Below are positions 36,293 through 44,942 of a stretch of 64,000 bases of DNA, in pieces. A model generated the notes under the pieces. It was not told the origin of the DNA. It did no database searches and saw only the letters and a list, made by a program, of their open reading frames with translations. A program made the translations under genes and the position numbers. How positions within the stretch are numbered: the first letter of the stretch is position 1; every line of letters starts with the position of its first letter. Origin of the DNA: Halodesulfovibrio sp. (lineage in GTDB: Bacteria > Desulfobacterota > Desulfovibrionia > Desulfovibrionales > Desulfovibrionaceae); contig NZ_JAOARI010000011.1 of NCBI RefSeq assembly GCF_025210605.1, positions 112,979-176,978 on the forward strand. Direction: 5' to 3'.

Positions 36293-37684
36293 CTACTGCT
36301 GAAGCGCACGGTCGATACGGGCAAGAGTACGTTCTTTGCCAATAATTTCCATAACGTCAGGAAGGTTAGGACCACCCATAGCACCCACAAGTGCTACACG
36401 CAGTGGAGGCCCTACAGCCTTAAACTTGAGGCCGTTATCAGATACATAGTTACCCATAACATCGTGAGTTGTATCTTTAGTAAAGGCTTCAAGTGCTGCA
36501 AACTGCTCACGCATATTTGCAAGGTGCTGTTTGCCTTCTTCAGTCAGCGCTTTCTTGACTGCTTTTTCTTCAAATTCATATTCAGAATCGGAAAGAAGCA
36601 TAAAGCGCATTGCATCAACAAGACCGATAAGATCTTTAGCTCTGTCTTTAAAAAGAGGAACCATAACGGTTAAGTCTTCTACAGAAACTTCAAAACCAGC
36701 TTCTTTAGCAAACGGAGCTACCAGTGCTGCAAGGTCAGCATCAGCGGTATCTTTCATGTACTGCGCATTAAGCCAAAGCAGTTTGTCTGGATCAAAACCG
36801 GCAGCAGAAGAAGAAAGGTTGTCTGTGGAGAATTTTTCGATAAGCTCTTCCAAAGCAAAAATTTCCTGATCGCCGTAAGACCAGCCAAGGCGTACAAGGT
36901 AGTTAACCAATGCCTGAGGAAGCAGACCCATTTTTTCATATTCCATAACAGACTTTGCACCGTGACGCTTGGAAAGCTTCTTACGGTCAGAGCCAAGAAT
37001 CATCGGAACGTGTCCAAATTCAGGAACATCCCAACCAAGTGCTTCATAAATCATGATCTGCTTTGGTGTGTTGTTTACATGGTCGTCACCACGAAGCACA
37101 TGAGAGATTCCCTGAGAATGGTCATCGACAACCACAGCGAGGTTGTAGGTAGGAGAACCGTCACTGCGGCGGATAATCATGTCGTCTAGCTCTTCATTAT
37201 CAAAGGCAATATTGCCTTTCACAAGGTCTTTCCAGACGGTACGACCAGTAAGCGGCGCTTTGAAACGCACAACACGACCTTCTGCTTTTTCCAGACCAAG
37301 CTCACGACATTTGCCATTGTATTTTGGCTTCTTGCCATTAGCACGTGCTTCTTCACGCATTGCTTCTACTTCTTCCGCAGTGCAGTCACAGTAGTATGCT
37401 TTGCCTTCTGCAAGCAGCTGATCGATGTACTGGTTGTAGAGGTCGTCGCGCTGGCTCTGGTATACAGGTTCTGCATCCCAGCTAAGACCAAGCCATTCCA
37501 TGGAAGCAAGAATTGCGTCTGTGTACTGCTGCTCAGAACGCTCTCTGTCTGTATCTTCAATACGCAGAACAAATTCCCCGCCATTATGACGAGCAAGCAA
37601 CCAACTAAAAATAGCGGTACGAGCGCCGCCGATATGTAAATGCCCGGTCGGAGACGGAGCAAAACGAGTGACTACTTTAGCCAT
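36293..37684 (-). CDS. gltX: Glutamyl-tRNA synthetase
   Basis: A class I synthetase with the HIGH motif in RFAPSPTGHLHIGGAR (about 6-21) and the KMSKS counterpart in SDRKKLSKRHGAKS (about 238-250). Four Cys/His-like zinc-type residues appear around YYCDCTAEE. The ATG at 37684 has AGGAGAT upstream and gives 463 residues, the usual size. The longer frame to 37744 adds an unrelated tail. It charges tRNA-Glu and may, as in many bacteria, be the non-discriminating form; that cannot be read here. Confidence 0.96.
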   Translation of the reverse strand: MAKVVTRFAPSPTGHLHIGGARTAIFSWLLARHNGGEFVLRIEDTDRERSEQQYTDAILASMEWLGLSWDAEPVYQSQRDDLYNQYIDQLLAEGKAYYCDCTAEEVEAMREEARANGKKPKYNGKCRELGLEKAEGRVVRFKAPLTGRTVWKDLVKGNIAFDNEELDDMIIRRSDGSPTYNLAVVVDDHSQGISHVLRGDDHVNNTPKQIMIYEALGWDVPEFGHVPMILGSDRKKLSKRHGAKSVMEYEKMGLLPQALVNYLVRLGWSYGDQEIFALEELIEKFSTDNLSSSAAGFDPDKLLWLNAQYMKDTADADLAALVAPFAKEAGFEVSVEDLTVMVPLFKDRAKDLIGLVDAMRFMLLSDSEYEFEEKAVKKALTEEGKQHLANMREQFAALEAFTKDTTHDVMGNYVSDNGLKFKAVGPPLRVALVGAMGGPNLPDVMEIIGKERTLARIDRALQQ

Positions 37685-37858
37685 GTAACTATCTCCTAAA
37701 TATAAAAAACCTGCTGCCAACGATGCACGCCTGCATTCAGACAATGCATTTCTTAAGTGGAAGACAAGCTCCCTGAACTACGATGTTCTTCTTAGAACTC
37801 ATGTACTAAAAACATCAAAGCTACGCACATACGCGCCGCAGGTATATAATCAGATAAA

Positions 37859-38092
37859 TTAGTCGTCAGCTGGTTCAACAGCTTTAACTTCAGGTACTGC
37901 TTTGAGAACAAAACGCTCAACAGTATTACGCAGTGTCATCTGGGACATCGGGCAACCTTTACAGGCACCAGTAAGACGTACGGTCACAATACCGCGCTCA
38001 GTAACATCAACCAGTTCAACGTCGCCGCCGTCATTTTGAAGGTACGGGCGAACTTTATCCAACGCTGCTTCAACTTTTTCTCTAAGAGTCAT
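37859..38092 (-). CDS. NifU C-terminal-like (Nfu) iron-sulfur scaffold protein
   Basis: The 77-residue protein is a stand-alone Nfu domain: LREKVEAALDKVRPYLQNDG, VELVDV and the cluster-binding CKGCPMSQMTLRNTVE with the CxxC at about residues 48-51. Such proteins hold or deliver Fe-S clusters. The ATG at 38092 gives the normal domain; an in-frame longer start at 38128 is less likely. It is on the same strand as gltX, which starts 174 bases further along. Confidence 0.93.
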   Translation of the reverse strand: MTLREKVEAALDKVRPYLQNDGGDVELVDVTERGIVTVRLTGACKGCPMSQMTLRNTVERFVLKAVPEVKAVEPADD

Positions 38093-38195
38093 TGTATCCC
38101 TCACAGTTCTGTATATAATGTGTGGCACTTCTATCGCCGTTAAAAAACGGTGTCAAATATAGACAGAACCAAACTGCCTTTTTTTCGTACCCCAC

Positions 38196-38246
38196 AAAAA
38201 AACGCCAGTTTCAAACATATTGCTCATCAATTGTCTGAAACTGGCG
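38196..38246 (-). terminator. Terminator of the MATE-DUF2156 operon
   Basis: CGCCAGTTTCA (38203-38213) pairs with TGAAACTGGCG (38236-38246). On the minus strand seven T follow. Confidence 0.88.
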
Positions 38247-38295
38247 CAAGTCAATCACATAAAAACTCTATCGGCTGCCTTGCTTAAGAGTTCTG

Positions 38296-39201
38296 TTACC
38301 CCTCAGCAAGTTCAACGATAAATTTTTTCGCAAATGCAACAGGATTATAGCTCATCTTTGCTTTACGCAGCCCCTCATCATCCAAGTCCTGCTCACGGTT
38401 GACGAAGGTAAAGCGAGAACCTTCTTCTTTCATGAAGAAATTGTTGATAGCCTGATAGACACCTTTGTAGTCCGTTTTTCCTTTTTCAAAATGGATCACA
38501 ACCGTGTCACCGTTGATCGCTTCAGCAACAGTATACGCAATAACCTTACCGTCAATCTGAATCGAGCCACCTAAAAGGGAAGGTATTTCATCCCACTGTT
38601 CCAATACGCGGCGGATTGCGTCATTTTCGGCGAGTAATGATTGAGAATCTTCGCATTCGCGCCACATGCACCATTCTTCCTGCATTTCAAGCACAGCTTC
38701 TACGCAGTCAGCAGTCATAGGCTCATAGGTATACGTGTAGAGCTTCTTGAACTGGTTAACGAGGTTTTTCTTTTTATGGAATTTTTTACCCCGCAGTTCG
38801 CTCAATTCTTGAACATCGTAGATATAGTCCCACTGCCCGCGATCTTCTTCAGCACGAACGCGACCGCCAAGTTTTTCATTCCAAATTTCAAGTAACCGTT
38901 CTGGCACACGATGGAATGTGCGAGCCTGTTTCATATACGGGCACTGTGTCCAATCTACATTTTCCCAATTACCGATAGGTGCCCAGTAGCGAACCACTGG
39001 AATTTCGGAACCAACCGTAGTGGACTGGCGAATCCAGACTAAATTTTTTGTCCATGCCCATTCGAGACCATATTCATCTGCCCAGCCCCAAATATTCGTA
39101 AAACTAAAATCAGATGACTTCGTTTTGCTCTGAGCCAGACGTTCCATATATTCGTCTTTACGATCTAACGTAATAGGTTCGAAAATCAGTTCTTCCATCA
39201 A
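38296..39201 (-). CDS. DUF2156 (GNAT-fold) protein
   Basis: The 301-residue protein has the DUF2156 fold, a tandem of acetyltransferase-like halves as in the lysyl-phosphatidylglycerol transferase domain. Visible segments include SSDFSFTNIWGWADEYG near the N-terminus, the acceptor-type KKNLVNQFKKLYTYTYE and a C-terminal FTFVNREQDLDDEGLRKAK. No membrane part is present, so it is the soluble form. It starts six bases after the MATE transporter stop, so the two are co-transcribed. The substrate is unknown. Confidence 0.85.
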   Translation of the reverse strand: MMEELIFEPITLDRKDEYMERLAQSKTKSSDFSFTNIWGWADEYGLEWAWTKNLVWIRQSTTVGSEIPVVRYWAPIGNWENVDWTQCPYMKQARTFHRVPERLLEIWNEKLGGRVRAEEDRGQWDYIYDVQELSELRGKKFHKKKNLVNQFKKLYTYTYEPMTADCVEAVLEMQEEWCMWRECEDSQSLLAENDAIRRVLEQWDEIPSLLGGSIQIDGKVIAYTVAEAINGDTVVIHFEKGKTDYKGVYQAINNFFMKEEGSRFTFVNREQDLDDEGLRKAKMSYNPVAFAKKFIVELAEG

Positions 39202-39207
39202 AGACTC

Positions 39208-40602
39208 CTATGCAGCCTGAGCAGTCGTATTTTTTTTGCGTTTAATCATGCTGAAGCGATACCAGTCGCGATACATGAAAATATAAAACATGATTGTAGA
39301 CTGGAACACTTGCGATATAAGCATAGCAATGTACACGCCCTCGGCATCTTGCAACACAAGATGTCCAAGGACATATGCTACAGGCAAACGCACCAGCCAC
39401 GACGCACTGCTATAAATCCAAAAGTTATATATAGTTGCACCGGCGCCAGTCATAATCCCGCCAAGGGTCATACTGGCAACGGTAAACGGAATAGAAACAA
39501 TATTATACTTCAAATACACCGCAGCCTGAATCGTTACATCAGCTTCCGGTGCAAGAAATCTAGCCATCGGGTCAATAAACGGCCAGAAGGCGACAGCGAC
39601 TATCGACATCAAGCCGCAGGCTGTCCCTAAAATACGCAGCCCAGCCCGCTTTGCTTCTACCTTGTTCCCTGCTCCCAGAAAATGCCCGACAAGAATGCTT
39701 GCTGTCATATTAAATGCAAATGCCGGTAGAAACAGTAAGGACTCAATGCGCATGCCTGCCGCAAGCCCTGCCAGAGCATTAACGGCATCAAACGGCAGCG
39801 ATGCGACAATCGCAAAAAGAACAATATATCCAGTGTGCCAAAGCACTTGAGTACCACCAGCTGGAGCCGCAACTTTAACAAGATACGGCAAGGCAAGGCG
39901 TGCCCAGCGCCACGGTGCAAAAGAAGATCGGGCAAGTATCTCCTTTCTACGAAGCACGCTAAGATTATAAATTGTACCACCGGTGACAGAAAGCAACGTT
40001 GCCCACGCTACACCCTTGTAGCCAAATTCTGGAAAGCCGAACCACCCAAGACCGAACCCTAAGTCTGCAATGGTATTTACAGTCGCGACCAAAGCAATAG
40101 CGCGCATTGGTACAAACACCATCATCTTTGCCCTGAATATTGAGTTCGTAATGACAAACACATAATATATAGGCAACAGTACAAGATAAATTTTCAAGAA
40201 ATACAGAGCGATGGGATAAATTTCATCCGGCGTCTGTAATATCCCTAAAAAGGCATGCCTAAAGCTTAACCCTGATGCTGAAACAAGAAGCCCGCACGCA
40301 AGCCCTACTAGCAATACAAGTCCGATATACCGCGCAGCTCTTCGGTGCAGCCCTGCCCCAATTGATTGGCTAATGGCAGCTACACAGCCGTTACCAATAG
40401 CAATAGCGACAACAAGAAAGAACAGAAAGGTCTGGGAAATCATTCCCAACGCAGCCTGAACACTTGAATCAATCTGTCCTGCTACCCATACGTCTACAAA
40501 GCCTATCAAAAAATGAAACATCATCATGACAATCTGCGGCCAGGCAAGATTCCAGATGGCTTTATATGACGTTGGATCTACTACTTCTTCTGAATTACTC
40601 AT
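39208..40602 (-). CDS. MATE-family efflux transporter
   Basis: The 464-residue protein has about twelve membrane segments in two MatE repeats. The N-terminal half starts IWNLAWPQIVMMMFHFLIGFVDVWVAG, a typical first helix, and the second half mirrors it with VKVAAPAGGTQVLWHTGYIVLF. Such transporters export cationic drugs or metabolites in exchange for sodium or protons. The ATG at 40602 is chosen for family length; its ribosome binding site is weak. It forms an operon with the DUF2156 gene. Confidence 0.92.
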   Translation of the reverse strand: MSNSEEVVDPTSYKAIWNLAWPQIVMMMFHFLIGFVDVWVAGQIDSSVQAALGMISQTFLFFLVVAIAIGNGCVAAISQSIGAGLHRRAARYIGLVLLVGLACGLLVSASGLSFRHAFLGILQTPDEIYPIALYFLKIYLVLLPIYYVFVITNSIFRAKMMVFVPMRAIALVATVNTIADLGFGLGWFGFPEFGYKGVAWATLLSVTGGTIYNLSVLRRKEILARSSFAPWRWARLALPYLVKVAAPAGGTQVLWHTGYIVLFAIVASLPFDAVNALAGLAAGMRIESLLFLPAFAFNMTASILVGHFLGAGNKVEAKRAGLRILGTACGLMSIVAVAFWPFIDPMARFLAPEADVTIQAAVYLKYNIVSIPFTVASMTLGGIMTGAGATIYNFWIYSSASWLVRLPVAYVLGHLVLQDAEGVYIAMLISQVFQSTIMFYIFMYRDWYRFSMIKRKKNTTAQAA

Positions 40603-40756
40603 TAATGTTAACCAAGTATAAATGTTGAAGTGCAAAGAGTAATACGCATGGAAAAAAAGTACAGTACTGAAAGTACAAAATACTACTTTCTACGTAGGAC
40701 AGCGATGTCGCATGTTGGACAAGCACGAGTGCCAGCACACCCTATCTGACTACAAA

Positions 40757-41743
40757 TTATAAAATGTCACCTGAGAACAAGCGATGCTCTACTCCGCCTT
40801 CACTTTGCAGCACAAGCATTCCATCCGTGGAGACATCCGTAACAATCCCTTTGTATGTTTCTCCGCGAACCTGCACTGTAAGTTCCTTACCGACAACATC
40901 CGTAAGTGCCTTCCAGCGGGCAAGAAGTGGTGCAAACCCCTGCTCTTTTGTAAGAAGATACCAGTATTCGTACTGTGTTAAATATGCCTGTAATAACGCA
41001 ACGCGGGAAAGCTCTTTACCAGCAACTTCGTCAAGAGAGCACGGGACAGTGCGTAAATCCGGCACAAGCTTCTCAGGGAGTGGGCGCACATTGATACCCG
41101 CGCCTGAAATCACGTGTCCCACACTGTCGCCGGAAAGAAATATTTCTGTCAGGTTTCCAGCAACTTTACAGCCATCAATCAACACATCGTTAGGCCATTT
41201 GCAAACAGGAACGATTCCAGTAACGCTATGCACAGCTTCCGCAGTGACAACATTAGTCAGCAGAGTAATAATCGGCGCTTCATTAGGCGCAATATCCGGT
41301 CGCAGTACTACCGACACATACAACCCGCATCCGGCAGGCGAATGCCATGTACGTCCCTGCCTTCCGCGCCCGCCTGTCTGCTCATCAGCAACAACTACGG
41401 TTCCTTCCGGTGCATTGGCAAAAGCAAGCTGCATGGCTTCTAAGTTGGTTGAACCAACGCTTGCCATGTAGTGCATCCCGCGCTGTCCGAAAATACGAGT
41501 CTCCAGCCCCTGCTGCACAATTACTTCTGTTAGCTTTTCAGCTTTCCGCAATAGGCGATAGCCTTTCCCCGTAACCGACTCTATCTCATGTCCCTGATCG
41601 CGCAGCACTTTAACATGCTTTGAAACCGCAGCACGCGAAATAGAAAACACATGGCTTACATCCTCGCCGGATGTGTACCCTTCTGTATTATTTTGCAGCA
41701 GTTCGACAATTTTTTTGCGAACCGCATCACCTTTTAACGCCAT
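40757..41743 (-). CDS. birA: Bifunctional biotin ligase and biotin repressor
   Basis: BirA attaches biotin to carboxylase carrier domains and, when biotin is plentiful, represses biotin genes. The N-terminal 65 residues form a winged helix (SGEDVSHVFSISRAAVSKHV), so this is the repressor form. The ligase core follows with the GGRGRQGRTWHSPAG biotinyl-AMP loop (about 120-135) and KWPNDVLIDG, and the C-terminal SH3-like domain closes the protein. The ATG at 41743 has AGAGGTGG upstream and overlaps the operator region shared with bioB; the longer frame to 41779 would run into the operator. Confidence 0.95.
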   Translation of the reverse strand: MALKGDAVRKKIVELLQNNTEGYTSGEDVSHVFSISRAAVSKHVKVLRDQGHEIESVTGKGYRLLRKAEKLTEVIVQQGLETRIFGQRGMHYMASVGSTNLEAMQLAFANAPEGTVVVADEQTGGRGRQGRTWHSPAGCGLYVSVVLRPDIAPNEAPIITLLTNVVTAEAVHSVTGIVPVCKWPNDVLIDGCKVAGNLTEIFLSGDSVGHVISGAGINVRPLPEKLVPDLRTVPCSLDEVAGKELSRVALLQAYLTQYEYWYLLTKEQGFAPLLARWKALTDVVGKELTVQVRGETYKGIVTDVSTDGMLVLQSEGGVEHRLFSGDIL

Positions 41744-41755
41744 GTCCACCTCTTG

Positions 41756-41789
41756 TTGTAAACCAAACACAAACAGCAAAAGTTGACAA
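41756..41789. promoter_or_regulatory. BirA operator in the birA-bioB intergenic region
   Basis: TTGTAAACC (41756-41764) is an exact BirA half-site. After 16 bases comes AGTTGACAA (41781-41789), which matches the second half-site GGTTTACAA at 7 of 9 positions. The 9-16-9 layout is the known BirA arrangement. The right half overlaps a TTGACA -35-like box (41783-41788), with a TATACC -10-like box near 41804, so BirA binding would block rightward bio transcription. It also lies just before birA, allowing autocontrol. Confidence 0.85.
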
Positions 41790-41955
41790 CAGTACCACTC
41801 TCATATACCTACTTCAGAACGTCGCGGCAGCATGCAGTCTTGCTCAATTGTCATCCAAAAACATGCGAAAGCTGCCAGCACAACACCATGTGCACTTGAA
41901 AATATCCTTAGCAACCAAGCAACAAATTGTTGCCGTATTTTTTCAGAGAGCTTCT

Positions 41956-42936
41956 ATGCCCAATACAACGTCAACTGTGTACGCCCTGTGCGAAGAGGTT
42001 GTCCAGTCAGGAAAGGGAGTCAGCCGCGCAGATGCAGAAACCCTCATCAACCTGCCTGAAAGCGCAACACTGGACTTGCTTGCTGGCGCGCAGCGTATCC
42101 GTTCTTCCCTCACTGCATCCCCATCTTTCACATGCGGGATTGTTAATGCCAAATCAGGCAAGTGCAGCGAAAACTGCTCGTTCTGCGCGCAATCAAAATA
42201 TCATGATACAGGTGCGCCAATCTATCCGCTTCTTGATCCGGAAACACTCCTCACTCGCGCCAAAGAATTAGAGGCAGGCGGAGCAAACCGGTTCGGTATT
42301 GTCACAAGCGGCATGGCTCTTTCAGATAACGAACTCGATACAATATGCGAAGCAGCTCTCGCCATTACGACACACACCAGCATCAAAGTCTGCGGCTCTC
42401 TAGGACAGCTCTCTCCTGATATGGCTACGCGGTTACGTGAGGCAGGTTTTTCTAGTTATCACCATAACTTGGAAACTGCACGCTCACATTTTTCTGCCAT
42501 ATGTAACACGCACGAATATGACGAAGATATTGCTTCTGTACAAAACGCCCTCAAAGCAGGGTTCAGGGTTTGCTCCGGCGGCATTTTAGGTCTTGGTGAA
42601 AACCGCAACCAGCGTGTTGAACTTGCCTGTACCCTGCGCGACTTGAACGTACCATCTATTCCGTTGAATTTTCTTACTCCTGTAAAAGGGACACGGCTGG
42701 AAAATCAGCCACTCCTTGCTGCATCCGAGGCATTACGTGCCATAGCGGTATTCCGCTTTATCCTCCCGACACAGGATATCCTAATTGCTGGCGGACGCGA
42801 AAATACACTCCGAGACCTTCAAGCTCTCATCCCTATGGCTGGTGCAAACGGACTTATGATCGGCAATTACCTGACAACAAGCGGACGCAGCATGCATGAC
42901 GATATCAACATGCTTATCAATCTTGGCGTCTTATAA
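41956..42936 (+). CDS. bioB: Biotin synthase
   Basis: BioB is a radical-SAM enzyme that inserts sulfur into dethiobiotin. The cluster motif is KSGKCSENCSFCAQS with Cys 70, 74 and 77. Later segments are typical: VCGSLGQLSPDMA, YHHNLETARSHF (with the ligand Cys CNTHEYD), ICSGG as VCSGGILGLGENR, and LNFLTPVKGTRLE. The ATG at 41956 (GAGAG upstream) gives 326 residues, the family size; the longer open frame reaches into the operator. First gene of the biotin operon. Confidence 0.97.
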   Translation: MPNTTSTVYALCEEVVQSGKGVSRADAETLINLPESATLDLLAGAQRIRSSLTASPSFTCGIVNAKSGKCSENCSFCAQSKYHDTGAPIYPLLDPETLLTRAKELEAGGANRFGIVTSGMALSDNELDTICEAALAITTHTSIKVCGSLGQLSPDMATRLREAGFSSYHHNLETARSHFSAICNTHEYDEDIASVQNALKAGFRVCSGGILGLGENRNQRVELACTLRDLNVPSIPLNFLTPVKGTRLENQPLLAASEALRAIAVFRFILPTQDILIAGGRENTLRDLQALIPMAGANGLMIGNYLTTSGRSMHDDINMLINLGVL

Positions 42937-42945
42937 GGAAGACAC

Positions 42946-44307
42946 ATGAGTACTACACAAGAACTGCAAGCAATTGATCGCACAAATGTATGGCATCCGT
43001 TCACTCAAATGGCAGAATGGACTCAGCAGGATCAGCTTATTATTGAGAGTGGCAAAGATAACTGGCTCATCGACACCGAGGGGAATCGCTACCTTGACGG
43101 TGTTTCTTCACTATGGACAAACGTGCATGGACACTGCGTACCGGAAATCGACGAAGCAGTGCAAAAGCAGCTTACTAAAATAGCCCATACTACCATGCTT
43201 GGACTTGCCAGTGTGCCAGCAACCGAGCTTGCAAAGCGGCTTGTCGATCTTCTGCCGGAAGGACTCACGCGGGTATTTTACTCTGACAGTGGCTCCACCG
43301 CCGTAGAAGTTGCACTTAAAATTGCGTTCCAATTTCAGCAGCAGGCAAAAAAAGGTGACCAAAACCGCACCAAATTTATTTCCATGCAGCACGCCTACCA
43401 CGGCGACACCATTGGTTCTGTTGCTGTTGGCGGTATGGATTTATTCCATGCAACATACAAGCACATGCTGTTTCAAGGTGAAAAGGTCATCAGTCCATAC
43501 TGTTACCGCTGCCCATTTGAAAAAGAAAAAGCCACCTGTAACCGTGAATGTTTCCAGCACGTAAAAGACGTCTTGACCGAGCATGGAAGTACAGCAGCAG
43601 CCTTTGTTATTGAACCGCTCGTTCAAGGAGCAGCGGGACAAATCATGCATCCAGAAGGATATCTGACGCACGTTCGCAACTTGTGCACCCGTCACAATGT
43701 TATTCTTATTGCAGATGAAGTTGCAGTCGGCTTCGGCAAAACCGGAACCATGTTTGCCTGCGAACAAGAAAACGTGACACCAGATATTATCTGTCTCGCA
43801 AAAGGCATCAGTGCAGGCTACCTGCCGCTGGCAGCAACCGTTGCATCTGAAGAAATTTACAATGGATTCCTAGGAAAACACGAAGAATTTAAAACATTCT
43901 TTCATGGACACACCTACACGGGAAATCCTCTTGCATGCGCCGCTGGCATTGCGAATCTTGATTATTTTGAAGCCCACAACGTTATGGAAAAACTCCAGCC
44001 AAAGATCGCCCATCTGCAAAAAAAGCTCGCTGAAATGCAGCAGCTTCCGCATGTAGGCGAGATACGTAATCGCGGCATTATGACTGGTATCGAACTCGTG
44101 CAAGATGCTGCAACCAAAGAGCCATACGCAGCAGCACAAAAGATAGGACATGCGGTCTGCATGGAAGCACGAAAGCACGGTGTCATTATTCGTAACTTAG
44201 GAGACGTGATAGTGCTGATGCCGCCGCTCAGCATCACGATCAGCGAAATTGATCTGCTCTGCGCCGCGACCACAGCAGCAATCAAAACAGTTACGGAACG
44301 TGCGTAG
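42946..44307 (+). CDS. bioA: Adenosylmethionine-8-amino-7-oxononanoate aminotransferase
   Basis: BioA makes 7,8-diaminopelargonate from KAPA. The 453-residue fold-type I PLP enzyme has VWHPFTQMAEW at the N-terminus, YSDSGSTAVEVALKIAF for cofactor phosphate binding, the HAYHGDTIGSVAVGG segment, LIADEVAVGFGKTG for the cofactor ring and the Schiff-base Lys in CLAKGISAGYLPLAAT. It follows bioB by nine bases. A 323-base gap with two hairpin repeats comes next. Confidence 0.97.
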   Translation: MSTTQELQAIDRTNVWHPFTQMAEWTQQDQLIIESGKDNWLIDTEGNRYLDGVSSLWTNVHGHCVPEIDEAVQKQLTKIAHTTMLGLASVPATELAKRLVDLLPEGLTRVFYSDSGSTAVEVALKIAFQFQQQAKKGDQNRTKFISMQHAYHGDTIGSVAVGGMDLFHATYKHMLFQGEKVISPYCYRCPFEKEKATCNRECFQHVKDVLTEHGSTAAAFVIEPLVQGAAGQIMHPEGYLTHVRNLCTRHNVILIADEVAVGFGKTGTMFACEQENVTPDIICLAKGISAGYLPLAATVASEEIYNGFLGKHEEFKTFFHGHTYTGNPLACAAGIANLDYFEAHNVMEKLQPKIAHLQKKLAEMQQLPHVGEIRNRGIMTGIELVQDAATKEPYAAAQKIGHAVCMEARKHGVIIRNLGDVIVLMPPLSITISEIDLLCAATTAAIKTVTERA

Positions 44308-44325
44308 TTTTTTTGCCTCTGGCAG

Positions 44326-44362
44326 CTGGGGGAAACCCTTTTGGAAAAGGGTTATCCCCCAG
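44326..44362 (+). repeat. Long imperfect hairpin after bioA
   Basis: The left arm at 44326-44342 (CTGGGGGAAACCCTTTT) and the right arm at 44345-44362 form a 17-bp stem with one bulge. Sequences of this type are frequent in Desulfovibrio intergenic regions, from memory. It lies 19 bases after the bioA stop and may be a transcription stop or mRNA-protecting element. A T-rich tract is not directly attached. Confidence 0.65.
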
Positions 44363-44522
44363 ACCCCCTTCCTAAAACTTTTAACAGCGACGAGATCAAG
44401 CCCTAATGCTATTCGCGGCTTATGCACCATGAACTTTGTATCCAGTACACATACTATTTGTCGTTACCTCTTTTATGGCAACGCAATGTAATCATCCAAA
44501 AAAATTTCTATCACTCAACTCC

Positions 44523-44600
44523 GCGGTCAAGGGGGCGTCCCCCTTGCGGGGGTGCAGGGGGCAGCGCCCGCCTGCCCCTCGGAGAGTCGTCGAAGACCCG
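44523..44600 (+). repeat. GC-rich palindromic element before the hot-dog gene
   Basis: Positions 44523-44585 are very G/C-rich, unlike the surrounding 45% GC DNA. Nested inverted repeats include GGGGGcGTCCCCC, GGGGGtGCAGGGGGCAG and GCCCGCCTGCCCC. The element ends about 30-45 bases before the start codon at 44631. It looks like a REP/BIME-type intergenic repeat. Confirming this needs a genome-wide search for copies. Confidence 0.65.
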
Positions 44601-44630
44601 TCGGAGACCCTTGCGAGTCATCAAAAAATT

Positions 44631-44942
44631 ATGACAAAACCTATCACAGGAACTTTTACATTTCCGGCGAACGAACCAGCGTTGCAAGATCATTTTCCTG
44701 ACAGCCCTGTTATTCCGGGTACGCTTATCATTCACAGCTTTGTGGATGAAGTACGCAGCCACATGCCAGAGGCAACTTTGGGTATACGCAAATTCCGATT
44801 CAAATCGTTCATTACGCCAGATTCGTATGCATATCGCATCGAACCGAAGCCTTTCGGGTATGCTTGCACCTTATTCAAGGGGACGGAAAAAGCTGTGACT
44901 GGTCGGATTGTTGTTGAAAGTAACGGAGGTAGTGATGCGTAA
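44631..44942 (+). CDS. FabZ-like hot-dog protein with His site only
   Basis: The 103-residue protein is a minimal hot-dog fold related to 3-hydroxyacyl-ACP dehydratases. It keeps the FabZ motif HFPDSPVIPG (His21) but, 14 residues on where FabZ has its catalytic Glu, it has His35 (TLIIHSF). It is also shorter than FabZ, lacking the N-terminal strand region. Paired with the second hot-dog protein of this operon, which has the Glu motif, it could supply the His half of a shared active site. The ATG at 44631 has no clear ribosome binding site. It overlaps the next gene by eight bases. Confidence 0.85.
   Translation: MTKPITGTFTFPANEPALQDHFPDSPVIPGTLIIHSFVDEVRSHMPEATLGIRKFRFKSFITPDSYAYRIEPKPFGYACTLFKGTEKAVTGRIVVESNGGSDA

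Larger units (their letters stand above)
44308..44630. other. Gap inside the biotin operon holding two hairpin elements
   Basis: All other genes of this operon touch or overlap, so a 323-base gap stands out. It contains the two repeat elements listed separately. There is no convincing ORF or promoter, and the downstream start at 44631 lacks a ribosome binding site. Confidence 0.7.

Noticed and set aside
44523..44600. GC-rich block as a small mobile element or integron-type attachment site
   Set aside because: No transposase, target duplication or integrase is nearby; it fits a short intergenic repeat better.
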